Assembly: GCF_003722335.1 (NCBI RefSeq)
Contig: NZ_CP026100.1
Span: forward strand, 3,508,001-3,572,000
Reading direction: 5' to 3'
DNA length: 64,000 bases
DNA from: Caulobacter flavus
GTDB lineage: Bacteria; Pseudomonadota; Alphaproteobacteria; Caulobacterales; Caulobacteraceae
Position 1 is the stretch's first letter, and each line of letters starts with the position of its first letter. Below, in pieces: positions 31,792-40,375 of this stretch. Both the position numbers and the translations under genes were made by a program. The notes beneath the pieces are model-generated. The model ran no database searches. It was not told the DNA's origin and worked only from the letters and a program-made list of their open reading frames with translations.

Positions 31792-33783
31792 ATGACCGCG
31801 CTTTTCCGAGCCCTGGAGCAGGACGAGTGCGGCGACCTGGTCGACCTGGCGGCCGAGGCGGTCGTCGTCACCGATCCGGCGGGCGTCGTCCGCTACTGGA
31901 ACCCGGCGGCCGAGCTGCTCTACGGCTGGCCGGCCATGGCGATGGTTGGGCTGAAGCTCTGCGAGCTGGCCGAGAACCGCGAGCTGCACCGCGAGGAATG
32001 GGCGCTGCTGGTCCGGGAGGGCGCCTGGGAGGGCGAGGTCCGGCGTCTGGGGGCGGGCGGAACCGCCGTCGCCGCGGACGTGCGGCGTACCCTGAGACGG
32101 CATCCGAACGGAACGTTGCGGGACGTGGTGGAGTACGGCCAGGCCGCCCGTTCGCACCCGCACTGGAGCGCCCTCGACGCCAGAGCCGAACTCAGGCGAA
32201 CGACCGCCGCGTGCTGGGAGCTCGACACCGTGGCGACCGCCGCCAGTCCGGGCGCGGAGGGGCGGGTGCTGCTCGACGCCTGCCGGATCATCGACGTCAA
32301 TGCGCGCACGGTCCGCGTGTTCGGCGGCTCGGCCGAGCGCGAGCAGATGATCGGCCGCCCGCTGACCGACTTCTGGCCGGCCGAGAGCCGGGACGACATC
32401 GCCCAGCTGATCGCCGACGCGTTGAAACGTCCAGTCGGTTCACCGCTGGTCCGAACGCTGGGCCCCTACGGCCTGCTGGCCGGGGCGATCGCGACGGCCT
32501 GGCGGTCGGCCGAGCCTGGCCGGAGCGACGCGCTGTTCCTGATGGTCAACGGCGCCGCCAGCGACGACCGCACGGCCTGGGAGCTGCGGGCCAGCGAAGA
32601 CCGCTACCGCAAGCTGATCCATTTCACGCCTACGCCGCTGCTCTATGTCGACGCGCGCCGGTCCGGGGACGAACTCGCGCGGCTGCGAGCCGGGGGGGTC
32701 ACCGACATCGCCGGCCACCTGGAAGACAACGCCCATCTGGTCGAGTTGGCCAAGGACATCGTGCTGGTCACCGAGGTCAACGAGGCGGCCGTGCGCCTGT
32801 TCGGGGCGCGTAACGCCGCCGAACTGATCCAGTCGGTCCGCTACCTGTTCTCGGCCACGCCCAAGATGGCCAACCGGGTGATGAAGGCCCACTTCGAGGG
32901 GCGGCGGAACTATGTCGAACAGGCCAAGATGCACACGTTCGACGGCCGGGTGAGAGACGTGGTGCTGTCGGTCACCTATCCCGCGCCGCCGGAGTATCTG
33001 GATACGACTTTCATCACTATCGAGGACGTCACCGAGCGCCTGTGGACCGAGGCCGAGCTTCGCCGGCTGCAGGCCAACTTCGCCCATGCCGCCCGCCTGT
33101 CGACGCTGGGCGAGCTGGCTGCCTCGGTGGCCCACGAGGTCAATCAGCCGCTCTCGGCGATCATGACCAATGCCGACACCAGCCTGCGTTGGCTGAACCA
33201 GGAGCAGCCCAATCTCGACAAGGTGCGTATGCTGACCGAACGCATCGCCGCCAGCGCCGGCCGCGCCAGCCAGATCATCGAGCGGATCCGCGGCATGGCG
33301 ATGAAGCGCGAGCCCGAGCGGACGCGGCTCAATCTGCGCGCCACGATCGAGGAGGCGGTGCTGATCGCACGCCACGAGATCGAGGCCAAGGGCATCGCCC
33401 TGACGCTGGCGCTGGAAGACGACCTGCCCGTCATCCACGGCGACCGGATCCGCCTGCAGCAGGTCGTCGTCAATCTGCTGATCAACAGCCTGCAGGCCAT
33501 CGATCATCACGGTCCGAAGCGGCGGGAGATCCGGCTGGCGGCTGCGCCGACGGACTCCGGGGTGACGATCCGCATCCACGACAGCGGGCCGGGCATCGCC
33601 GCCGAGCACCTGGCCAGCGTCTTCGACAGCTTCTTCACCACCAAGGACGGCGGCATCGGCATCGGCCTTGCGATCTGCCAGTCGATCATCACCGAGCACA
33701 GCGGAACGATCTCGGCGGGCAATCACGACGCCGGCGGGGCGATCTTCACGATCTTTCTGCCGCTCGACCATCCGCAGGCCTGA
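31792..33783 (+). CDS. PAS-domain sensor histidine kinase, FixL/DctB-like catalytic part
   Basis: 663 residues from ATG 31792; the frame opens earlier (31720), and neither start has a convincing ribosome site. A PAS domain is at about 15-110 (VVVTDPAGVVRYWNPAAELLYGW). Less clear PAS-like regions follow (about 150-270 and 275-415; ITIEDVTERLWTEAELRRLQ ends the last). HisKA has the phospho-His in SVAHEVNQPLSAIM, and HATPase_c has NLLINSLQA, DSGPGI and GIGIGLAICQSI. There is no membrane segment, so it is a cytoplasmic kinase. No adjacent response regulator; the FixJ-type protein at 28305 is a possible partner. Confidence 0.88.
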   Translation: MTALFRALEQDECGDLVDLAAEAVVVTDPAGVVRYWNPAAELLYGWPAMAMVGLKLCELAENRELHREEWALLVREGAWEGEVRRLGAGGTAVAADVRRTLRRHPNGTLRDVVEYGQAARSHPHWSALDARAELRRTTAACWELDTVATAASPGAEGRVLLDACRIIDVNARTVRVFGGSAEREQMIGRPLTDFWPAESRDDIAQLIADALKRPVGSPLVRTLGPYGLLAGAIATAWRSAEPGRSDALFLMVNGAASDDRTAWELRASEDRYRKLIHFTPTPLLYVDARRSGDELARLRAGGVTDIAGHLEDNAHLVELAKDIVLVTEVNEAAVRLFGARNAAELIQSVRYLFSATPKMANRVMKAHFEGRRNYVEQAKMHTFDGRVRDVVLSVTYPAPPEYLDTTFITIEDVTERLWTEAELRRLQANFAHAARLSTLGELAASVAHEVNQPLSAIMTNADTSLRWLNQEQPNLDKVRMLTERIAASAGRASQIIERIRGMAMKREPERTRLNLRATIEEAVLIARHEIEAKGIALTLALEDDLPVIHGDRIRLQQVVVNLLINSLQAIDHHGPKRREIRLAAAPTDSGVTIRIHDSGPGIAAEHLASVFDSFFTTKDGGIGIGLAICQSIITEHSGTISAGNHDAGGAIFTIFLPLDHPQA

Positions 33784-33791
33784 CCGGCCGG

Positions 33792-34313
33792 CTACTCGGC
33801 GGCGTAGGCCCGCCAGCCGTGCGCGCGGCGCCAGGCGTGCGGCGGCGCGCCGTAGCTGCGGTGGAAGAGACGGGTCAGGTGCGGCTGGTCGCTGAGGCCG
33901 CAGGCCAGGGCGATGTCGCTGATCGACTGGTCGGTCTCTGTCAGGAGCTGTCGCGCACGCTCGAGCCGCAGCGCGATGACATAGCGCGAGAACGACTGGC
34001 CGAACGCCTTCTTGAAAGCGCGCGAGAAGTGGCTGCAGCTGACGCCGATGAGGCCCGCGGCCTCCTTCAGGCGCAGGGGCGCTTCCAGGCGGGCCTCGAT
34101 GTGGGCCTTCAGGCGGTTGACCTGCCAGGGCGCCAGGCCGCCCCGGTGGATCGAAGGAGGCGGTTCGCCGCCGACCATCCTCAGGGCGCTGACGATCTTG
34201 CTGCGGACGCCGTGCTGTTCGGGGGGCAGATCGCCCAGGACGTCCGCCAGAAGGGCGGCCAGGCCGGGGGAGGGGCCGTTCGGCGTTTCGGTGAAGTCGG
34301 TCGCTGGCTGCAT
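33792..34313 (-). CDS. AraC family transcriptional regulator
   Basis: 173 residues. The C-terminal 100 form the double HTH: SCSHFSRAFKKAFGQSFSRYV in the first and SDQPHLTRLFHRSYGAPPHAWRR at the end. The N-terminal part is short (about 70 residues) with no sugar-binding cupin. Convergent with the PAS kinase, with 8 nt between stops. A 9-bp inverted repeat with the CCTATGCCG motif is about 110 nt upstream. Confidence 0.88.
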   Translation of the reverse strand: MQPATDFTETPNGPSPGLAALLADVLGDLPPEQHGVRSKIVSALRMVGGEPPPSIHRGGLAPWQVNRLKAHIEARLEAPLRLKEAAGLIGVSCSHFSRAFKKAFGQSFSRYVIALRLERARQLLTETDQSISDIALACGLSDQPHLTRLFHRSYGAPPHAWRRAHGWRAYAAE

Positions 34314-34420
34314 GGCGGCGTTTCCGTGGCTGTCTTCCGGTCGCCGCCCCGGGGCGGGCGGTGACTGGAGATCACGGTAGGAGCGGCCGGGACGGCGATC
34401 GATCCGGGTGAAGGGCGGGC

Positions 34421-34446
34421 CGACCCTATGCCGGCGGATAGGGTCG
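34421..34446. repeat. Inverted repeat with CCTATRCCG...ATAGG motif (site 3)
   Basis: CGACCCTAT (34421-34429), 8-nt spacer, ATAGGGTCG (34438-34446). The geometry (9-bp arms, 8-nt spacer, inner CCTAT/ATAGG) is the same as 27082-27107, but the outer arm bases differ and still pair. It lies upstream of the AraC gene and directly after the LysR stop, so it may be an operator or a terminator stem. Confidence 0.5.
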
Positions 34447-34459
34447 AGCGGCGTACGGA

Positions 34460-35350
34460 CTATCGCGACAGCGCTTTGATCTGCTCGGCGACGAAATCCG
34501 AGAAGAGCCGCGCCCGCGAGGGCTGGAAGCGGCCGAAGGCGTGCAGGATGCGCAGCGGTACGGCGGGAAGGGGCGCATCGGCCATGACGACCTCGAGGCG
34601 TCCGGCCCGGATGTCCTCGTCGACGGTCCAGCGCAGCAGCTGGGCGACGCCCACGCCGTTGATCGCCGCCGATCTCAGCGCGAAGCCCGTGTCGCAGTCG
34701 AGAACGCCTTCGGGCGAAAGCACCGCGCCGTCGGCGAAACGTATGGGAAAGGGCTGGCCGCCCAGGCGGTAGCGGACGTGACGAGCGGCTGAAAGCGCCT
34801 CAAGGCTGCCGGGGCGTCCATGGCGATCCAGATGCTCGGGCGAGGCGACCAGCACCATGGGCGCCGGGTCCAGCGGCCGCGCGACCAGGTCGACGTCCTG
34901 CACGTGGCCTGCTCTGAGGGCGAGGTCGTAGCCTTCCCGGACCAGATCGACATGGCGGTCGCTCATGTCGAGCTCCAGGTGGACGCCAGGATGGCGGCGC
35001 ATGAAGACGCGGGTCAGCGGATCCATCAGCAGCCGGCCAAGATCGGTCGGCAGCGAGACGCGCAGACGGCCTTCGGCGGTGGCGGGGCGGACGGCGTCCT
35101 GGGCCTCGGTCAGCGCGCGCAGCAGCGGCGTCACCCGCTCGAAATAGGCCGCGCCTTCGAGGGTAGGGCTGACCGTGCGCGTCGAGCGGACGAACAACCG
35201 CACGCCCAGGCGCCGCTCCAGCCGCGCGACGCTCTTGGACACCGAGGACGGCGTCGCGCCCGCGCGCCGGGCGGCGGCGCTGAACGAGCCGGTTTCCACG
35301 GTGGCGATGAAGGCCGAAAGGCCGGCGGCGTTGTCGAGGGGATCGAACAT
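34460..35350 (-). CDS. LysR family transcriptional regulator
   Basis: 296 residues from ATG 35350; a GTG at 35359 would add three residues. The N-terminal winged HTH is FIATVETGSFSAAARRAGATPSSVSKSVARLERRLG, followed by a LysR effector domain (RLRVSLPTDLGRLLMDPL onward). It is divergent from the SDR gene at 35460, with about 110 nt shared promoter region, the usual arrangement of a LysR regulator and its target. Confidence 0.92.
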   Translation of the reverse strand: MFDPLDNAAGLSAFIATVETGSFSAAARRAGATPSSVSKSVARLERRLGVRLFVRSTRTVSPTLEGAAYFERVTPLLRALTEAQDAVRPATAEGRLRVSLPTDLGRLLMDPLTRVFMRRHPGVHLELDMSDRHVDLVREGYDLALRAGHVQDVDLVARPLDPAPMVLVASPEHLDRHGRPGSLEALSAARHVRYRLGGQPFPIRFADGAVLSPEGVLDCDTGFALRSAAINGVGVAQLLRWTVDEDIRAGRLEVVMADAPLPAVPLRILHAFGRFQPSRARLFSDFVAEQIKALSR

Positions 35351-35459
35351 CTGGGCCACGATGGAACAGGGGCTGTGCCGCCGGCTTGTCTTATCCGATC
35401 ACCGATCGAGGCCATCTGCGGCGTCGCATTCAACGACGACGCGCGGAGGCGCAAAGACA

Positions 35460-36209
35460 ATGGACATCCTCAAGAACAAGGTCGCGCTGATCACCGGCGG
35501 CGCCAGCGGCATCGGGCTGGCGTCGGCCAAACTCTTCGCCGAGGAAGGCGCGCACGTGATCGTCACTGGACGCCGCGCCGAGGCGGTGAAGGCCGCCGTC
35601 GCCGAGATCGGCCCGCGCGCCTTCGGCGTCGTCGGCGACGTGGCCGACATCGCGCATCACGAGGCGGTGGCGCAGGTCGTGCGCGAGCGCTTCGGCGGCC
35701 TCGACATCTACATGGCCAACGCCGGCGCAAACACCATCACCCCCTCGCCGCAAGTCTCGGAGGCCGAATACGACGCCCAGTTCGCGATCAACACCCGAGG
35801 CGTGTTCTTCGGCGTCCAGAAGGTGGAGCCGCTGCTGCGCGACGGCGGGGCGATCATCCTGACGAGCTCGATCGCCAGCGGAAAGGCGCTGGACGGTCAT
35901 GCCGCCTATGCCGGCTCGAAGGCGGCGCTGGAGGCGTTCGCCAGGGTCTGGGCGCTGGAGCTGAAGGCCCGGGGAATCCGCGTCAATCTGCTCAGTCCTG
36001 GCCCGACCGACACCGCCATCCTGGAGAAGCTGGGCGTGGCGCCCGACCAGCGCGACGCCTTCGAGGCCGGGATGGCGGCGCGGATCCCGCTGGGCCGCAT
36101 GGCGCGCCCCGAGGAACTGGCCCAGGCCGCACTGTTCCTCGCCTCGGGGGCCAGCAGCTTCATCACAGGCGTCAATCTGAAGGTCGACGGCGGCATGACC
36201 CTGGTCTGA
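35460..36209 (+). CDS. Short-chain dehydrogenase/reductase (classical SDR)
   Basis: 249 residues. Cofactor loop TGGASGIG (about 13-20), NAG motif MANAGAN, Ser in LTSSIAS, and Tyr-x3-Lys in YAGSKAALE, so all catalytic residues are present; PGPTDT and a C-terminal GVNLKVDGGMTLV are typical. It is an NAD(P)-dependent oxidoreductase of unknown substrate. GGAGG lies 11 nt before the ATG. Likely controlled by the divergent LysR gene. Confidence 0.92.
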   Translation: MDILKNKVALITGGASGIGLASAKLFAEEGAHVIVTGRRAEAVKAAVAEIGPRAFGVVGDVADIAHHEAVAQVVRERFGGLDIYMANAGANTITPSPQVSEAEYDAQFAINTRGVFFGVQKVEPLLRDGGAIILTSSIASGKALDGHAAYAGSKAALEAFARVWALELKARGIRVNLLSPGPTDTAILEKLGVAPDQRDAFEAGMAARIPLGRMARPEELAQAALFLASGASSFITGVNLKVDGGMTLV

Positions 36210-36336
36210 GCCCGGGGCGCTAGCCGCCTAGACCTTGGGAGGGGGCGACCTGACCCTTCCGCTGGATGGGCGGCCGGGGCGGGCCGGCGCATCGTCAGCT
36301 GGACGAGGCATCGGCCTCGAACCCACGGAGATATCC

Positions 36337-37119
36337 ATGCGCAGTTCCCTCAAGGCCATGACGCTGGGCCTGATCCTGGCGATGTCCGGCGCCGCCGCCC
36401 AATCCGCCACGCCCGCCGCCAGGCCGACCATCGTGCTGGTGCACGGCGCCTTCGCCGACGCCTCGGGCTGGAACGGCGTGGTGGCCAGGCTCAGCCGCGA
36501 CGGCTATCCGGTGATCGCCGCGGCCAACCCGCTGCGCGGCCTGAAGTCCGACGCCGAGGCCCTGTCGGCGCTGGTCAAGTCGATCCCCGGGCCGGTGATC
36601 CTGGTCGGCCACTCCTACGGCGGCGAAGTGATCACCGAGGCCGCCAGCGGTCGAAACAACGTCTCGGCCCTGGTCTATGTGGCGGGCTTCCTGCCGGACG
36701 CCGGGGAGTCGGCGGTCACCCTGTCGGGCAAGTTCCCCGGCAGCACGCTGGGCGGCGTCCTGGCTCCGGTCGCGCTGCCGGACGGCGGCCAGGACCTCTA
36801 CATCCAGCCCGGCAAGTTCCACGCCCAGTTCGCCGCCGATACCGACGCGGCCACCGCCGCGCTGATGGCCGCGACCCAGCGTCCGGTGACGCAGCAGGCC
36901 CTGTCCGACGCGGCGACCACGCCGACCTGGAAGCAGCTGCCGTCCTACGTGATCTACGGAACCGCCGACCGCAACATCCCTGCGCAGGTCGAGCGGTTCA
37001 TGGCCGAGCGCGCCAAGGCCCGGAAGACCGTCGTGGTCGAAGGCGGCTCGCACGCCCTGATGGTGTCGCAGCCCGACAAGGTGGCCGCCCTGATCGAGGA
37101 AGCGGCCTCGGCGCGCTGA
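36337..37119 (+). CDS. Secreted alpha/beta hydrolase
   Basis: 260 residues from ATG 36337 (GGAG 7 nt before). A signal peptide of about 21 residues ends AAAQS. VLVHGAFADASGWNGVV gives the oxyanion turn, GHSYGGEV the nucleophile Ser, GTADRN the acid and GSHALM the His. It resembles periplasmic esterases related to RsbQ/haloperoxidase-like hydrolases. Substrate unknown. It may be read through into the ETF-QO gene 17 nt downstream, but functional linkage is not obvious. Confidence 0.88.
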   Translation: MRSSLKAMTLGLILAMSGAAAQSATPAARPTIVLVHGAFADASGWNGVVARLSRDGYPVIAAANPLRGLKSDAEALSALVKSIPGPVILVGHSYGGEVITEAASGRNNVSALVYVAGFLPDAGESAVTLSGKFPGSTLGGVLAPVALPDGGQDLYIQPGKFHAQFAADTDAATAALMAATQRPVTQQALSDAATTPTWKQLPSYVIYGTADRNIPAQVERFMAERAKARKTVVVEGGSHALMVSQPDKVAALIEEAASAR

Positions 37120-37135
37120 CGGGGAGGAGACGCCC

Positions 37136-38818
37136 ATGCCCGCGGATCAAGCCGGCGCGCCCGAACGGGACGTCATGGCCTATGACGTGGTGATCGTCGG
37201 GGCCGGCCCCTCGGGGCTGGGCGCCGCCATTCGCCTGAAGCAACTGGCCAAGGCCGCCGGCGTCGAGCTGTCGGTCGCCTTGCTGGAGAAGGGTTCGGAG
37301 GTCGGCGCCCACATCGTCTCGGGCGCGGTGATCGACCCAGTCGGCCTGGCCGAACTGTTTCCCGACTGGAAGCAGCTCGGCGCGCCGCTGGAGACGCCGG
37401 TTTCGTCCGACCGGTTCCTGCTGCTGGGACGCAAGTGGTCCTTCGAGATCCCGATGTGGCTGATGCCGGGGTACGTCCACAACCACGGCAACTACATCGC
37501 CTCGCTCGGCGCCCTGTGCCGCTGGCTGGCGGCGCGGGCGGAAGAGGCGGGCGTCGAGATCTATCCCGGCATGGCCGCCTCGGAGCTTGTGCTCGACGCG
37601 ACGGGCGCGGTGAAGGGCGTGGTCGCCGGCGTCTTCGGGATCGGTCGCGACGGCGCGCCGGGCCCCGCCTATCAGCCCGGTGTCGAGCTGCACGGCCGCT
37701 ACGTGATGATCGGCGAGGGCGCGCGCGGCTCTCTGGCCAAGCAACTGATCCAGCGCTTTGGCCTGGACCAGGCCAGCGAGCCGCAGAAGTACGGGCTTGG
37801 CGTCAAGGAGCTCTGGCAGGTGCCGGACGCGGTCTTCAAGCCCGGCTTCGTGCAGCACACCCTGGGCTGGCCGCTGGACGACGCCACCGGCGGCGGCAGC
37901 TTCCTCTACCATTTCGGCGACCGCTACGTGTCGGTCGGCTTCATCGTGCACCTGGACTACCGGAACCCGTGGCTGTCGCCGTTCGACGAGTTCCAGCGCG
38001 CCAAGCACCATCCCGCCATCGCCAGGCACCTGCGCGGCGGCCGGCGGATCGCCTATGGCGCCCGGGCGGTGATCGAGGGCGGCTTCCAGTCGACGCCGCG
38101 GCTGTACTTCCCCGGCGGCGTGCTGCTGGGCGACGCGGCCGGATTCCTCAATTTCCCCAGGATCAAGGGCAGCCACAACGCCATCTCCAGCGGCAAGCTG
38201 GCGGCCGAGGCCGCCTTCGCCGCCCTGCAGGAGGGGCGGGGCGGCGACGCCCTGGCGGAGTACGAAGAGGCCTATCGCGGCTCGCGGATCTGGCGCGAGC
38301 TGCACACGGTCCGCAACGTCAAGCCGCTGTGGTCGCGGTTCGGCACCCTCTTCGGCAACGCCCTGGGCCTGGTCGAGATGTTCACCACCCGGTTCGGCGG
38401 CTTTTCGTTCTTCGGCACGCTGAAGCACGGCAAGACCGATGCGGCGGCCACCGGCCTGGCCGTCGACCATCGGCCGATCGGCTATCCCAAGCCTGACGGC
38501 GTGCTGTCGTTCGACAGGCTGTCGAGCGTGTTTCTGTCGAACACCCATCACGAGGAAGACCAGCCGCCGCACCTGCATCTGAAGGACCCGTCGATCCCGA
38601 TCGAGGTCAACCTGCCCAGGTACGGCGAGCCGGCGCGGCTCTACTGCCCGGCCGGCGTCTACGAGGTGCTGTACGACGACCAGGGCGCCAATCCGCGTTT
38701 CCAGGTCAACTTCCAGAACTGCGTCCACTGCAAGACCTGCGACATCAAGGATCCGTCGCAGAACATCACCTGGACCACGCCGCAGGGCGGTGACGGGCCC
38801 AACTATCCGAACATGTGA
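37136..38818 (+). CDS. Electron-transfer flavoprotein-ubiquinone oxidoreductase
   Basis: 560 residues. FAD loop VVIVGAGPSGLGAAIRLK (about 18-35), FLLLGRKWSFEIP and HNHGNYIASLGALCRWL of the ETF-QO family, a membrane-dipping region, and a C-terminal [4Fe-4S] domain with Cys in LYCPAGVYE and the set NCVHCKTCDIKDP. It ends with GPNYPNM, the usual terminus. It passes electrons from acyl-CoA dehydrogenases through ETF to ubiquinone at the inner membrane. The ATG 14 codons in (MAYDVV) is an alternative start. ETF subunits are not in the window. Confidence 0.96.
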   Translation: MPADQAGAPERDVMAYDVVIVGAGPSGLGAAIRLKQLAKAAGVELSVALLEKGSEVGAHIVSGAVIDPVGLAELFPDWKQLGAPLETPVSSDRFLLLGRKWSFEIPMWLMPGYVHNHGNYIASLGALCRWLAARAEEAGVEIYPGMAASELVLDATGAVKGVVAGVFGIGRDGAPGPAYQPGVELHGRYVMIGEGARGSLAKQLIQRFGLDQASEPQKYGLGVKELWQVPDAVFKPGFVQHTLGWPLDDATGGGSFLYHFGDRYVSVGFIVHLDYRNPWLSPFDEFQRAKHHPAIARHLRGGRRIAYGARAVIEGGFQSTPRLYFPGGVLLGDAAGFLNFPRIKGSHNAISSGKLAAEAAFAALQEGRGGDALAEYEEAYRGSRIWRELHTVRNVKPLWSRFGTLFGNALGLVEMFTTRFGGFSFFGTLKHGKTDAAATGLAVDHRPIGYPKPDGVLSFDRLSSVFLSNTHHEEDQPPHLHLKDPSIPIEVNLPRYGEPARLYCPAGVYEVLYDDQGANPRFQVNFQNCVHCKTCDIKDPSQNITWTTPQGGDGPNYPNM

Positions 38819-38825
38819 GGGCAAG

Positions 38826-39704
38826 ATGGGCCAGGGTCCGATCCGGATATTGCTGCAGACCACGATCCCCCCGACCGCGGAAGACTGGTCCATCGCGCGC
38901 TTCAGCCTGCTCCGCGACCTCCTGGTCGGCGCCGTCGACGGAGAGGGAAGGCCCCTCTACGCGGTCGAGGCGCGTGATCGCGGGCCGACGGGGGCGCCCG
39001 ATCCGGTGCTGTCACGCCTCGACGAGAGCGCCTTCGACCAGCTGTGGCTGTTCGCCGTCGACGTCGGCGACGGACTGACCGAGGACGATTGCGCCGCCGT
39101 CTCGCGCTTTCGCCAGGCCGGCGGCGGCATGCTGGTCACGCGCGATCACATGGACCTGGGGTCGTCGGTCTGTACGCTCGGCGGCGTGGGGCCGGCGCAT
39201 CACTTCCACAGCCGCAATCCCGAGCCCGACCCCAGCCGGCACGTGCGCGACGACGAGGAGACCCAGGCGATCTCCTGGCCGAACTACCGGTCGGGCGCCA
39301 ACGGCGACTACCAGCTGATCCGGCCGCTGGCCCCGATCCATCCGGTGCTGGTCGATCCCGCCTCGCCGACCGGGGCGCTGCGGCATCTGCCCGCCCATCC
39401 GCACGAGGGCGCGGTGATCGCGCCCGAAAACGCGAACGCCCGCGTCATCATGACGGGACGCAGCCGGACCACCGGCCGCGACTTCAACCTGGCCATCGCC
39501 TTCGAGGGCGGGGCGCATGGCGGCCGGGCGATCGCCGAAAGCACCTTCCACCACTTCACCGACTACAACTGGGACCTGTCGCGGGGCTGTCCGACCTTCG
39601 TGTCCGAGATCCCCGGCGACGGCATGGCCCGCGAGCCGCAGGCGCTGGCGGATACGCACCGCTACGTGCTGAACGTCGCCGCCTGGCTGGGCCGGCGGCC
39701 CTAG
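38826..39704 (+). CDS. Unassigned soluble protein, possibly GATase1/ThuA-like
   Basis: 292 residues, 7 nt after the ETF-QO stop and probably co-transcribed. The N-terminal part alternates strands and helices (IRILLQTTIPP; LWLFAVDVGDGLTEDD; FRQAGGGMLVTRDH), as in glutamine-amidotransferase-like (ThuA) proteins, followed by a His-rich segment (GPAHHFHSRNPEPDPSRH). No nucleophile Cys elbow is clear. The C-terminus reads HRYVLNVAAWLGRR. Function not assigned. Confidence 0.7.
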   Translation: MGQGPIRILLQTTIPPTAEDWSIARFSLLRDLLVGAVDGEGRPLYAVEARDRGPTGAPDPVLSRLDESAFDQLWLFAVDVGDGLTEDDCAAVSRFRQAGGGMLVTRDHMDLGSSVCTLGGVGPAHHFHSRNPEPDPSRHVRDDEETQAISWPNYRSGANGDYQLIRPLAPIHPVLVDPASPTGALRHLPAHPHEGAVIAPENANARVIMTGRSRTTGRDFNLAIAFEGGAHGGRAIAESTFHHFTDYNWDLSRGCPTFVSEIPGDGMAREPQALADTHRYVLNVAAWLGRRP

Positions 39705-39739
39705 AAGCGGCGGGGCGGCGCACGCCGCTCCGCCATCGC

Positions 39740-40375
39740 TCACAGTTCGATGATGCCGCGACGCGCCGCCACCGTGACGGCATGGGTCCGGTCGGACACG
39801 TTGAGCTTGGTGAAGATGGCCTTCAGGTAGCCCTTCACCGTCTCCTCCGAGATCCCCAGCTCCCAGGCGATCTGCTTGTTGGCCTTGCCCACGGCGACCA
39901 GCTGCAGGACCGTGACCTCGCGCTCGCTCAGGCCGTCGTCGAGGATGTGCAGGGCGATCTCGTCGGCGATGTTTCGATGCAGGTAGCGACGGCCCTGGCT
40001 GACGTTGTGGATCGCGTCCAGCATCTCGGTGCGCAGGCTGCTCTTGAGCAGATAGCCCATGGCGCCGGCCTTCAGCGCGCGGACCGCCTGAACGTCGCCG
40101 TCATAGGTGGTCAGCACCACGATGCAGGCGCTGGGGTGCTCGGCGCGGATCGCCCTGATCGCCTCCACGCCGCCCATGCCGGGCATCTGCAGGTCCATCA
40201 GGGTCACGTCGGGCTGCAGGTCGCGGTACTGCACGATGGCCTCGACGCCGTCGCGCGCTTCGCCCACCAGCTGCATGTCGGTCCGGTCCTCAAGGATCGC
40301 GGCGACGCCCTCGCGAAGGATCGGGTGATCGTCGACGACGAGGATGCGGATGGGACGCGAACTGGTCTCAGGCAA
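39740..40375 (-). CDS. NarL-type response regulator
   Basis: 211 residues from a TTG at 40375, chosen because GGGAG lies 8 nt before it and it overlaps the kinase stop by 8 nt; the ATG at 40441 lies deep in the kinase gene. The receiver has VVDDHPILREG, Asp in TLMDLQMPGMGG, and YLLKSS. The output domain has LSEREVTVLQLVAVGKANKQIAWELGISEETVKGYLKAIFTKLNV, a LuxR HTH. It is the partner of the upstream sensor kinase. Confidence 0.92.
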   Translation of the reverse strand: MPETSSRPIRILVVDDHPILREGVAAILEDRTDMQLVGEARDGVEAIVQYRDLQPDVTLMDLQMPGMGGVEAIRAIRAEHPSACIVVLTTYDGDVQAVRALKAGAMGYLLKSSLRTEMLDAIHNVSQGRRYLHRNIADEIALHILDDGLSEREVTVLQLVAVGKANKQIAWELGISEETVKGYLKAIFTKLNVSDRTHAVTVAARRGIIEL

